Of a stretch of DNA of 64,000 nt, positions 50,801 to 57,672 are shown one piece after another. Position 1 is the stretch's first letter. Each line of letters opens with the position of its first letter. Made by a program: the position numbers and the translations under genes. The DNA is from an uncultured Clostridia bacterium (GTDB lineage: Bacteria; Bacillota; Clostridia; Christensenellales; Borkfalkiaceae), in NCBI GenBank assembly GCA_947595585.1, contig CANQET010000001.1, forward strand, positions 62,001 to 126,000. The letters are read 5' to 3'. The notes under the pieces are model-generated. The model worked only from the letters and a program-made list of their open reading frames with translations, was not told where the DNA came from and ran no database searches.

Positions 50801-53800
50801 CTTCCAGATCCCCGAAGGCGGTACCGAGATCGGCGGCGGCGCATTCAACGGGCAGACCGAGATCGTCGAGATCCGCATCCCCGCCTCCGTCCAGAAGATC
50901 GGCGACAACGCCTTCGCAAACTGCGTCAGCCTCAAGAAGGTCGTCTTCGCGAACGGCAGCGTGCTCACCGAGATCGGAAAAACGGCGTTTCTGAACTGCG
51001 TTTCCCTCGAATCCATCAACCTCGAGGTCTGCGACCGTCTCGAAAAGCTCGGCGAAGGTTCGAGCACCGCCACGGCAGGTGGCGTGTTTTCGGGCTGCAA
51101 GAACCTCAAATCGCTGAAGTTCGGCGCAGGGATCACGACGCTCGGCGCCTACCAATTCGATTATCGCTGCTTCGTCGAAGAAGTCGATCTCTCGGCGTGC
51201 CTCAAGCTTCAGGAACTGCAGAATTCTCTTTTCCAAGATAATGTCTCGATCACGTCTGTGAAGCTCCCGTCTTCGCTCACCTACGTCGGTAGCTACACCT
51301 TCGATGGCTGCACCAACCTCTCGCGCGTCAACTCCGACGAAGAGGGGACGGTCGACCTCTCGGGGCTCGTCAACCTGCAGTACATGTATGGCTCGAAGCC
51401 CGGCTCGAGCTTCAAGCCCGAGACCTCGTCGGGAAGCTGCTACACCTTCCAGGATTGCACGTCGATCAAGAAGGCTATCCTGCCTCCCAACCTCGACCTG
51501 CTCGGCGGCTCCGCATTCAAGAACTGCACGAACCTCACCGAAGTGGTGGGCCTCGAAAACGTGCTCAACCTCGCGGGCAGCTCGATCTTCCAGAATACCG
51601 GGCTCACCTCGGTCACGATCGGCGAACGCACCAAGTCGCTTGGCACCTCGCTCTTCCAGGGCTGCGAGCGGCTCTCCTCGCTCACCTTCGAGAACCCCGA
51701 GAACTTCACCTCGCTGCCCGGTAGCCTCGTCAGGGATTGCCCGAGGATCACATCCTTCAACCTCGCGCAGTTCACCAAGGTCACCACGCTCAACACCTAT
51801 ATGCTCTCGGGTACGGGCATCACGAAGGCAGATCTCTCCTCCTTCAAGACGATCAAGTCGCTCCCGAACTACATGTTCCTGAACTGCACGCGTCTCACCG
51901 AAGTGATCCTGCCGACGACGGAAGACGGCGCCGCGCTCAACTACCTCGGCACCTACACCTTCCAGGGCTGCACGCGGCTCTCCAAGATCAACTCCGAGGA
52001 AGAGGGGACCTTCGATCTCTCCGGGATCAACCTCAGCTGCATCGGCACCTCTGCGACGTCGGCTTCCGACACGGCCAAAGCCTATACCTTCGATGGCTGT
52101 CAGGCCGTCAAGAAGGTCATCCTGCCCGAGAAGTGCACCAAGCTCGCAGGCTGGGTATTCAACAACTGTACGAGCCTTGCCGAGATCAACCTCGAGAAGG
52201 TCACGCAGATCGGCACCTACGCGTTCTCGAACACTGCCTTCACGTCGCTTGTCATCCCCAAGACGGTCACGAGCTGGGCAGAAGGTGCGTTCAAGGGCTG
52301 CGAGAAGCTCACCCGCGTACAGCTCGCTTCGGGCTTCACCTCCCTCGGGTCCAAGTGGATCTTCGCGGAGTGCCCCAAGCTCGCGGAAGTCATCGTCCCG
52401 ACGACGGTCACCCACCTCGGTACCTACACCTTCCAGAACGACGAGAAGCTCACGCGGATCGTCACGAGCGATAAGACGGGCACAGAGCTCGAGATCGAGA
52501 TCATGATGGTTCCCTTCGGCACCTTCGATCTCAGCAAGGCGACCAAGCTCACGCGGCTCTCCTCGGGCGCTTCGCAAAACGTCACGAGCGCGACTTCCTA
52601 CGATTCCTATGTCTTCGCAGGATGCCTCGGGCTCAGGCAGTTCAAAGCGGCTTCGACGTTCGCACAGATCTCCGGCTACGCCTTCGACGGCTGCTCCAAC
52701 CTCACGCGCTTCAACTCCGACGAAGAGGGGATGGCCGACCTTTCGAACATCACCAACATCGGGCGGTACGCCTTCCGCGGCACGGGAATCACCTCCGTCA
52801 CCCTCGGCAGCAAGCTCACGACGAATGTGTTCTATGCACCTTTCCAGGATTGCGAGAACCTCACCTCGATGACGCTCGAAGGCACCAATGCCAATGTGAA
52901 GGTCGAAAACGGCATGCTCATCAACGCCAAGACGAATGCCGTCATCATGGCGATCCCCAACCTTACGATCACCTCCGACGACGGTACGCTGAAGTTTACC
53001 GACGAGCTGGCACTCTCGAGCTACGCCTTCCAGGGTTCCCTCCACGGCGTCAACACGCTCGACCTCTCGGCGCTCACGATCACCTCGATCCCGACCTACG
53101 CCTTTGCGGATACGGGCTTCAAGAAGATCGTGCTTCCCGCGACGGTCACCTCGATCGGCAACTATGCCTTCCAGAACTCCGCGCTTACCGAGTTCACCGT
53201 CCCGAATACGGTCACTTCGATCGGCAATGGTGTATTCTACAACTGCAAGCAGCTCGAGACCGTCATCTTTGAGGACGGCGCACCCGAGGGCGCGGAAGAG
53301 ACGCTCGTCACGATCGGCGCAGGCGGCAGCAGCGCACCCAAGAACGACGGCAGCAGCGAGACCCGCGGCGTCTTCGAGGATAGCGGTGTGCAGAAGGTCG
53401 TCTTCCACCGCGTCGCCAAACTTCCCGTCCGCGGCTTTGCCAACGCGAAGTCCCTCACGACCATTGAGTTCGGCGATGAGATGACGGAGATCGGCGGCTA
53501 CTACACCTTCTATGGGTGCGATAGCTACACCTCGATCGAGATCCCCGCGACCGTCACGACGATCGGCGCCTATGCGTTCGCGTACTCCTGCTTCACGGAG
53601 GTCACGATCCCCGGCTCGGTCACCTCGATGAGCTCCAACACGTTTGCGAATAGCAAGGTCGTCTCCGTGACCTTCGAAGACGGCGATCCCGAAGCGACGC
53701 TTCCCACGACGATGTACAACACCTTCCGCGAATGTGCGGATCTCAAGAACGTCGACCTCGGCAACCGCTTCACGGTGCTCGCCTACGACTTCTTCACCGG

Positions 53801-54131
53801 CTGCACCTCGCTCGAGAAGCTCGTCATCCCCGAAGGCGTCACCCAGATCAACGGCATCTGCTTGGGCTGCACCTCGCTCACCTCGATTAGCCTTCCCGAG
53901 AGCCTCACGACGATCGGCGATACGCGCAACAACTTCGAGAACACGCCGCTTCTCAAGAACATCGAGATTCCCGCAGGCGTGAGCACCATCAACGCGAAGG
54001 CGTTCGTCGGCATGACGAAGGAGCAGACGGTCACCTTCAAGAGCACCCGTTTCGGCCTCGTGCAGGCGATGAACAGCGCGCTCTTTATCGCGAACTCCGA
54101 TGCGAACTTTGTGTTCGAACCCCTCGAATAA
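44814..54131 (+). CDS. Giant BspA-type leucine-rich-repeat lipoprotein
   Basis: 3105 residues. The signal peptide ends in the lipobox VAGC (C25), so the protein should be lipid-anchored outside the cell. After a small strand-rich domain come two InlB/Listeria-Bacteroides beta-grasp repeats (YTVKF...FVGWY...TTLYA) at about residues 120-265, several fibronectin III-like domains, and a further InlB-like repeat (YKFGGWYTAPNGG) near 700-735. From about residue 830 to the end it is a very long array of BspA/TpLRR repeats (IPxxVTxIGxxAFxxCxxLxxV). A larger unit around the motif NSDEEGTxDLS recurs near 51,300, 51,990, 52,530 and 52,710. AAGGAG precedes ATG 44814. Such proteins act in adhesion or ligand binding; the size is exceptional. 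It shares a promoter box with the MoxR/VWA operon downstream. Confidence 0.88.
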   Translation: MKRRILMIVCLIFAFMGVMAFVAGCTDENETPAAESGEYYYDADGTEYLLTLAKGNKYTLVMGDDTSSGSYVLEGEALTLNPSEGDPMLASYAGTSISLPYGDATYKFLKKVNFTVKFETDGGTKLPDVSVLNGKTIEAPADPAKDGSAFIGWYTDVSHRTEFYFSQPITADTTLYAYFVAKLDPEYTVKFDLNYEGAEEADAPAPQETAGRKLYRLPEPVREDGVKFVGWYVSQFASASKLTYEYTDQVLAENTTLYAVWDENGAPVVSLSESGVAIRASGANNNFTISITAPDAEEPATGRQSGNGTYAYDFAGGAGGEYKVEVTLNGRTTTRYYNNKALARVSVFTVEESTLLFNSVENAEHYYLTVVCGTEGHVHNEIDLNTETSWSFAACDMRAGGILFTVKATAEGYISSTSETFTFTRTLDAVENVAYDAETGNITWDAVEKATGYIVKVTKGGEELFNENIGNALTFDFKSYGTGEYTVSVQPVARGWILPEASEFTCTKSRLATPSNLRFSGTGIVWDPVEGNKGYEIDFDGRIYDAVGTSFDFADLVEGKTEFKLSVRAKGTDEATSSLWSDPLSVTNQMGEVRYDGGKVTWDPVIGVETYRVVLNDGEPIEVTDGKNSCAITFDKKGTNTIGVMAVYKNGSTSELKTTEVEVYELVFESEGGDTLASLFVADGDPISLPTWIKKYGYKFGGWYTAPNGGDGEGLPYEDRYFDGNSDRSIYAAWIPNDITVTFNLGRYGDAESFKATSVVVKFGESFELPVPGCLDATRVFEAWRLDSDVGIQITDFKGQSTQPFLSDADVTVYASYQMLFAFEEVENGYRVNKGPAIGYISEVTIPAYVSIDNGERKPVVDLGDFSNCTTLVRLSIPDTVTNINFGLTGICFTGCTKLQWCEVYEVEENTEEKVFSSANGVLLRKNSATGELELRYVPYGMTGVLDVPDGVTAIVEGAYYVRSTYSSGGDTSGGITQVNIPSSVTRIARGAFSFSSSLREIYFEPDGDKDVQPLTIDPMMVSNNYKYELYYEQGTYISNGSYLSKITLPKRIETTFTAETLMLFRSLAEIEIEEGGKLSVQNGLVIRDNGAEGKEVVFAAPRGEGVKDVTIPSGVFKIGEKAFFYNTTVRNIVIPEWVTEIGARAFEGCYLADTLKFGGTETSNPLKIGENAFYLFYYRRSKPESGSSSSSEIMSSNNKVTELILPANLYSMGNRSFGSMLKLKEVTVNAALDKVEYGEGAFNNNVDNAYVETVNLGAKCPMFDVPGVFGRSVKKVVVDEANPNYSTDDQGVLFAKDKESGKRSIAFFPTAFEGDYTLPEDVTEIPASCFTSRNSLTGITLHSKVSKIGDQAFYDCKLLAKVTFLPTPEGQDPVELTIGASAFFRCVQLKELSLPERVKTLGASVFKGCSALTELVLPASLEKIEATTTGSPIGAIDVFDGCDSLSKLTVAEGSKNFTTVGGVLYQLKAVYKDGSSKESEKPEFDYVPYTLLYCPVGVSGTVTVPGSVHVVEKYAFNYSDKVEKIVFEKTKEYRAPGEPTEEAPDPADVTIPAEIEILENAFYHCGGLTEVTFGQGLKTMRTNMFYSCLKLATVTISNTVTTIQPDTFYVGSSSGALAHILFEDGGNDPLRIEDGTQTTAGSGPVDTYYHGAFGNLDKLEEIEFPSRLAYLGNNAFRMDSPGHSVGKSSHLASVKFKALKEGMTLEIGTYVFYGAPISELVLPEGLKKVGNYAFYSISARDNAGSVTLPSTLEEIGDNAFYYIHFADELVIPASVRTIGKEAFAQNATRATATTKITFADNSQLESIGNSAFSNFVNVTSFQFSKNANAQGEVAAAAETENRALFTLGASVFSGMKKLQSIELPANLTSIADSAFSGLTGLTSITWESPENSAITSIGASAFSRTGISKFAFPKNPDSPISLGANLFMFCGKLTTVSLSASINDINNVFTGCSALQTIEIAEDNTYLSSKPPIIYNAAGNVVKYVCGAYNKDEGIFQIPEGGTEIGGGAFNGQTEIVEIRIPASVQKIGDNAFANCVSLKKVVFANGSVLTEIGKTAFLNCVSLESINLEVCDRLEKLGEGSSTATAGGVFSGCKNLKSLKFGAGITTLGAYQFDYRCFVEEVDLSACLKLQELQNSLFQDNVSITSVKLPSSLTYVGSYTFDGCTNLSRVNSDEEGTVDLSGLVNLQYMYGSKPGSSFKPETSSGSCYTFQDCTSIKKAILPPNLDLLGGSAFKNCTNLTEVVGLENVLNLAGSSIFQNTGLTSVTIGERTKSLGTSLFQGCERLSSLTFENPENFTSLPGSLVRDCPRITSFNLAQFTKVTTLNTYMLSGTGITKADLSSFKTIKSLPNYMFLNCTRLTEVILPTTEDGAALNYLGTYTFQGCTRLSKINSEEEGTFDLSGINLSCIGTSATSASDTAKAYTFDGCQAVKKVILPEKCTKLAGWVFNNCTSLAEINLEKVTQIGTYAFSNTAFTSLVIPKTVTSWAEGAFKGCEKLTRVQLASGFTSLGSKWIFAECPKLAEVIVPTTVTHLGTYTFQNDEKLTRIVTSDKTGTELEIEIMMVPFGTFDLSKATKLTRLSSGASQNVTSATSYDSYVFAGCLGLRQFKAASTFAQISGYAFDGCSNLTRFNSDEEGMADLSNITNIGRYAFRGTGITSVTLGSKLTTNVFYAPFQDCENLTSMTLEGTNANVKVENGMLINAKTNAVIMAIPNLTITSDDGTLKFTDELALSSYAFQGSLHGVNTLDLSALTITSIPTYAFADTGFKKIVLPATVTSIGNYAFQNSALTEFTVPNTVTSIGNGVFYNCKQLETVIFEDGAPEGAEETLVTIGAGGSSAPKNDGSSETRGVFEDSGVQKVVFHRVAKLPVRGFANAKSLTTIEFGDEMTEIGGYYTFYGCDSYTSIEIPATVTTIGAYAFAYSCFTEVTIPGSVTSMSSNTFANSKVVSVTFEDGDPEATLPTTMYNTFRECADLKNVDLGNRFTVLAYDFFTGCTSLEKLVIPEGVTQINGICLGCTSLTSISLPESLTTIGDTRNNFENTPLLKNIEIPAGVSTINAKAFVGMTKEQTVTFKSTRFGLVQAMNSALFIANSDANFVFEPLE

Positions 54132-54163
54132 GGCAAAATAGGCCGATTCGGCGCAGCAAAAGT

Positions 54164-54193
54164 CCTCCGCGGCAGCAAACCCTGCCGCGGAGG
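54164..54193. terminator. Perfect 12-bp hairpin after the giant gene
   Basis: CCTCCGCGGCAG (54164-54175) pairs with CTGCCGCGGAGG (54182-54193). No T-run follows, so it may protect the 3' end or terminate weakly. No gene is seen in 54132-54419. Confidence 0.55.
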
Positions 54194-54280
54194 CAAATTC
54201 GTAAAACAAACTGAAATTATGCCGCGTTTCCCGCAAAATCGGGGAAACTATATGCGAAAACCATGTATATATAACTTCTG

Positions 54281-54308
54281 CTTATAGGGGGTATATCTAT
54301 AAACTATG
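54281..54308 (+). promoter_or_regulatory. Conserved upstream box, copy 2
   Basis: A 28-bp element starting CTTATAG with the perfect inverted repeat TTATAG-N9-CTATAA. It ends exactly 40 bp before the -35, as does copy 1 at 44685-44712. Confidence 0.6.
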
Positions 54309-54348
54309 GAAAATACGCAGATTCCTTGGGTTTTTCGCCGCGTTTCAA

Positions 54349-54378
54349 TTGACAGATTTTCGCTTTACGTTGTATAAT
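54349..54378 (+). promoter_or_regulatory. Promoter of the MoxR/VWA operon
   Basis: TTGACA (54349-54354), 18-bp spacer ending ACGTTG, TATAAT (54373-54378). The core resembles the promoter at 44753-44782, including the CGTTG before the -10. Confidence 0.85.
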
Positions 54379-54419
54379 TGTATCAGAACCGTAGAATTCA
54401 GGAAAAAGGAGGAATTGCT

Positions 54420-55586
54420 ATGGAACAGAATCTTTTCAAAAAGTATCACGATAAGCTCTTCCGCGAAAGCGTCTTGAAAGCCTGCCTGTGCGGGCTGATC
54501 ATCGGCGGCGGCGTGCTTGCCGTAACGGCGCTTCTTTCGTGGCTCTTCGGCTTCAAAGCGGGGCTGTTTTTGGCGCTCGGGCTCGGCGTAGCCTCGGGCG
54601 TTGCATCCGGATTCCTCTTCTACCGTTTTAAGTTCCGCCCGACGACGCGTGCGATCGCAAAGCGCGTGGATGAGCTCGGCCTCGAAGAGCGTCTTCTCAC
54701 CATGATCGAGCTCGAGAACGACGATAGCTACATGGCCCGTCTTCAGCGCGAAGACGCCCAGAAGGCGATGTCCCGTCTCGATCCGATGCTCCTCAAAGTC
54801 GCCGTCTCCGTATCGCTCATCGTGGCGGTCGCGGCGGTCGGCGTGTGCGGCGTGGGCATGACGACGGTCGGCTCGCTCTACTATGCGGATGCCATCCCGA
54901 GCGGCGTCGAACTTCTCTCCAAAGAGGAAGTCGTATTGCACACCTTCGAGTGCACGTACTCGGTCTATAAGGAGTATGCCAATGAGAAAGAAGTGAGGGG
55001 GTACATCGTCGAATACAACGGCGGAGATTACAGCCTCATCCTCGACGGCACGGATTCCATCAGCTACACCATCGATGAAGGCGGCTCCTCGCCCGCGATC
55101 TATGCGGTCCCTGCGGCGGGTTACGTCTTCACAGGTTGGACGGACGGCGGCAAGAGCCCTTACCGTATCGATGAAAACATCTCCCAGCCCATCGTGGCCT
55201 CGGCTATGTTCGAGCCCGTGCAGGATACGCTCGGCGGCGATTATGTCATCGATGAGCTCCCGAAGGGGAACGACGACAATGACGACAGCTTCCCGCCGCC
55301 TCCCGATTCTCCGCCTACGGATCCTACACCGCCTTTGCCCAACGATAAGAATTATTCGCACGATTCGGCCGATCAGCAGATCACCAACGGCAATACCTAC
55401 TACGGCGATGAACTCGGGAATGCACAGCAGAACACTTCGGACCGCTTCGATCAGGACGGCAATATTCCCGACAACATGAAGGATCTCGTAGGGGATTATT
55501 ACGACGGCATCGATAAGGGCAACAACGGCTCCGGCAGCGGCTCGGGCTCGGGCGGCTCGGATGCGGGATCTTCCGGCGGGAACTGA
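54420..55586 (+). CDS. Membrane protein with extracytoplasmic disordered tail, first gene of the MoxR/VWA operon
   Basis: 388 residues. Two adjacent helices (about 22-65) are followed by a charged cytoplasmic segment (RPTTRAIAKRVDELGLEERLLTMIELEND) and a third helix (about 120-145). The segment before the third helix resembles the N-terminal part of DUF4175-like proteins found beside MoxR/DUF58 genes; this is a weak likeness. The outer part includes an InlB-like motif (GYVFTGWTDGG) and a long Asp/Pro/Gly/Ser-rich disordered tail. AAGGAGG precedes ATG 54420. The moxR gene follows after 175 nt with hairpins between. Function unknown. Confidence 0.7.
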   Translation: MEQNLFKKYHDKLFRESVLKACLCGLIIGGGVLAVTALLSWLFGFKAGLFLALGLGVASGVASGFLFYRFKFRPTTRAIAKRVDELGLEERLLTMIELENDDSYMARLQREDAQKAMSRLDPMLLKVAVSVSLIVAVAAVGVCGVGMTTVGSLYYADAIPSGVELLSKEEVVLHTFECTYSVYKEYANEKEVRGYIVEYNGGDYSLILDGTDSISYTIDEGGSSPAIYAVPAAGYVFTGWTDGGKSPYRIDENISQPIVASAMFEPVQDTLGGDYVIDELPKGNDDNDDSFPPPPDSPPTDPTPPLPNDKNYSHDSADQQITNGNTYYGDELGNAQQNTSDRFDQDGNIPDNMKDLVGDYYDGIDKGNNGSGSGSGSGGSDAGSSGGN

Positions 55587-55641
55587 CGCAAACTTCACTT
55601 CGGCGTCTTCCGATAGGGAAAACTTCGAAACTCACATGGCA

Positions 55642-55694
55642 CCGCGGCGCTGAAGGCTTTCGTCTTCGGCCCCGCGGCGTTAGCGTGTAACGCC
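55642..55694 (+). promoter_or_regulatory. Two consecutive hairpins in the moxR leader
   Basis: A 14-bp stem with one mismatch (55642-55655 with 55664-55677) is followed at once by GGCGTTA-N5-TAACGCC (55676-55694) and then CCTGTAAATATTTTT. It could be an attenuator or an RNA-processing site between the first and second operon genes. Confidence 0.5.
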
Positions 55695-55761
55695 CCTGTA
55701 AATATTTTTCGCACATGGGGTGCAAAAATCGGCAATTCGGAAAAAAATTAAGGATAGAACC

Positions 55762-56760
55762 ATGGTAACAGAAAACGACATCAAGCAGTTCAGTCAGCAG
55801 TGCAACGACATCTTCGAGCAGATCGCTCGCGATGTGATCGGGCAGGAGCCCGTCGTGCAAGGCACCGTGATCGCGATGATCGCGGGCGGCAACGTCCTCT
55901 TGGAAGGCGTCCCCGGCGTCGGCAAGACGAGACTTGTGCGCACCTTGGGCAGAGTGTTCGATCTGCCCTTCTCGCGTATCCAGTTTACGCCCGACCTCAT
56001 GCCCGCGGACGTGACGGGTACCAACATCATCGTCAAAGACGAGGCAGGCAACTCGAAGTTCTCCTTCCAGCCCGGTCCCGTGTTCGCGAACATCGTCCTC
56101 GCCGATGAGATCAACCGTGCGACGCCCAAGACGCAGTCCGCGCTCCTCGAGGCGATGCAGGAGCATACCGTCACCGTCATGGGTGTCTCGAGAAAGCTCT
56201 CCGAGCCGTTCTTCGTCCTCGCGACGCAGAACCCCATCGAGCAGGACGGCACCTATCCGCTTCCCGAAGCGCAGATGGACCGCTTCATGTTCAAGCTGCT
56301 CGTGCCCAATCCCTCGCTCGATGAGCTCATGCAGATCGTCTCCATGACACAGAAGACGATGGAGGAAGTTGCGGACAAGGTCTGCACGGGCGAACAGCTC
56401 CTCAGGATGCGTGCGACAGCCAATCAGATCCCCGTCGCCGAGGAAGTGCTCAAGTATGCGATGATCCTCACTTCCGCCACCCATCCCGACAGCGAATGCG
56501 CCACGGAGACTTCCAAGAAGTATGTGCGCGTCGGTGCTTCCCCCCGTGCGGGGCAGGCGCTCATCTCGGCCGCCAAGGTCATGGCGCTCATCAAGGGGAG
56601 ATTCAACGTCGCCTACTCGGATCTCGCCGAACTCGCATATCCCGTGCTCCGTCACCGCATCAAGCTCAACTTCGAGGCGGTCGCAGAGCGTATCTCCGCA
56701 GATGAGATCATCCGCATGATCCTCGGAGAAGTCGATAAAAAATACAAGAAACAACTCTAA
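55762..56760 (+). CDS. MoxR-family AAA+ ATPase
   Basis: 332-residue MoxR ATPase. Walker A is LLEGVPGVGKTRLV, Walker B is IVLADEINRATPKTQSALLEAMQE, sensor 1 lies in FVLATQNPIEQDGTYPLPEAQ, and the C-terminal lid contains VRVGASPRAGQALI. MoxR proteins act as chaperones that assemble or activate VWA-domain complexes, and the next three genes encode exactly such partners. ATG 55762 is chosen with AAGGA about 8 nt upstream. It is separated from the DUF58 gene by 15 nt. Confidence 0.93.
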   Translation: MVTENDIKQFSQQCNDIFEQIARDVIGQEPVVQGTVIAMIAGGNVLLEGVPGVGKTRLVRTLGRVFDLPFSRIQFTPDLMPADVTGTNIIVKDEAGNSKFSFQPGPVFANIVLADEINRATPKTQSALLEAMQEHTVTVMGVSRKLSEPFFVLATQNPIEQDGTYPLPEAQMDRFMFKLLVPNPSLDELMQIVSMTQKTMEEVADKVCTGEQLLRMRATANQIPVAEEVLKYAMILTSATHPDSECATETSKKYVRVGASPRAGQALISAAKVMALIKGRFNVAYSDLAELAYPVLRHRIKLNFEAVAERISADEIIRMILGEVDKKYKKQL

Positions 56761-56775
56761 GTTTTCAGGGCAGCG

Positions 56776-57672
56776 ATGAAGATCACTTGCTTAAACGACG
56801 CCTTCTTCAGCCGTCTCGAGACGCTTTCGCTCAACCTCCGCTCCAACCTTGCGGGGTACTTCGGGGGAAAGCATCTCGTGAAGACGTATGGTCAGACCGT
56901 CGAATTCGCGGACTTCAGAGAATACCAGCTCGGCGACGACATCCGCCGCATCGACTGGAACCTCTTCAGCCGCTTCGAAAAATATTTCCTCCGCCTCTTC
57001 ACCGATGAACGGCAGATGCAGGTGCAGGTCTTTCTGGATTGCTCGGGGTCGATGGGCAAAGAGAACCCCGGGAAGGCATCTTATTGCGTCGCGGCGGCCG
57101 CTGCGATCGGCTTTTTGGCCGTACAGAGCATGGATAAGCTCTCCTTCCAGTTCATGCGGGGGAACGTCTCGGAGAACCCCTTCGGCACCATCGTGGGGAA
57201 GAATTCCTTCTTCCGTGCGGTGGGCGGCCTGCAGGAGCTCACTTTCGACGGCGACACGGATATCGAAGCCTGCGTGACGCAGGTCTCGGATACGGGAGAT
57301 CACAACGGCATTTCCGTCATCATATCCGACTTTTTCACCGAAAATTGGAAGAAGGCGGTGGATTATCTCGCCTACAAAAAGCGGCAGGTGCTGCTCTTGC
57401 AGGTCTTGACGCCCGATGAGATCGAGCCCGTCTACGATGGACGGGTCCATATGCTCGATTCCGAAGCGGTCGATGCTTCCGACCCTAAAAACATGAAGCT
57501 CACCATCTCGCGCGGTATGCAGAAGGCATATGCGGAGACGCTCGCGGAGTACATGAGCGATATCCGTACGTTCTGCGCAAAGCGCGAGGCGGGGTATATT
57601 TCCGTATCCACGGAGCATCCCATCGAACAGGTCCTGTTCGGGGAGTTGCTCAAGACAGGTGTCATGTCATGA
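56776..57672 (+). CDS. DUF58-domain protein
   Basis: 298-residue cytoplasmic protein with the DUF58 signature FADFREYQLGDDIRRIDWNLFSRF (residues about 44-67) and a VWA-like continuation with the MIDAS-type motif FLDCSGSMGK. DUF58 proteins are almost always encoded beside moxR and VWA genes and are thought to be MoxR partners. The Shine-Dalgarno is weak (CAGGG). The TGA overlaps the next ATG. Confidence 0.9.
   Translation: MKITCLNDAFFSRLETLSLNLRSNLAGYFGGKHLVKTYGQTVEFADFREYQLGDDIRRIDWNLFSRFEKYFLRLFTDERQMQVQVFLDCSGSMGKENPGKASYCVAAAAAIGFLAVQSMDKLSFQFMRGNVSENPFGTIVGKNSFFRAVGGLQELTFDGDTDIEACVTQVSDTGDHNGISVIISDFFTENWKKAVDYLAYKKRQVLLLQVLTPDEIEPVYDGRVHMLDSEAVDASDPKNMKLTISRGMQKAYAETLAEYMSDIRTFCAKREAGYISVSTEHPIEQVLFGELLKTGVMS

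Noticed and set aside
45051-54236. An almost 9.2-kb open frame on the minus strand opposite the giant LRR gene
   Set aside because: The plus-strand gene has a lipobox, recognisable repeats, a promoter and a ribosome site. The antisense frame is charged and low-complexity, without domain motifs, and is open because GC-rich codons rarely give antisense stops.
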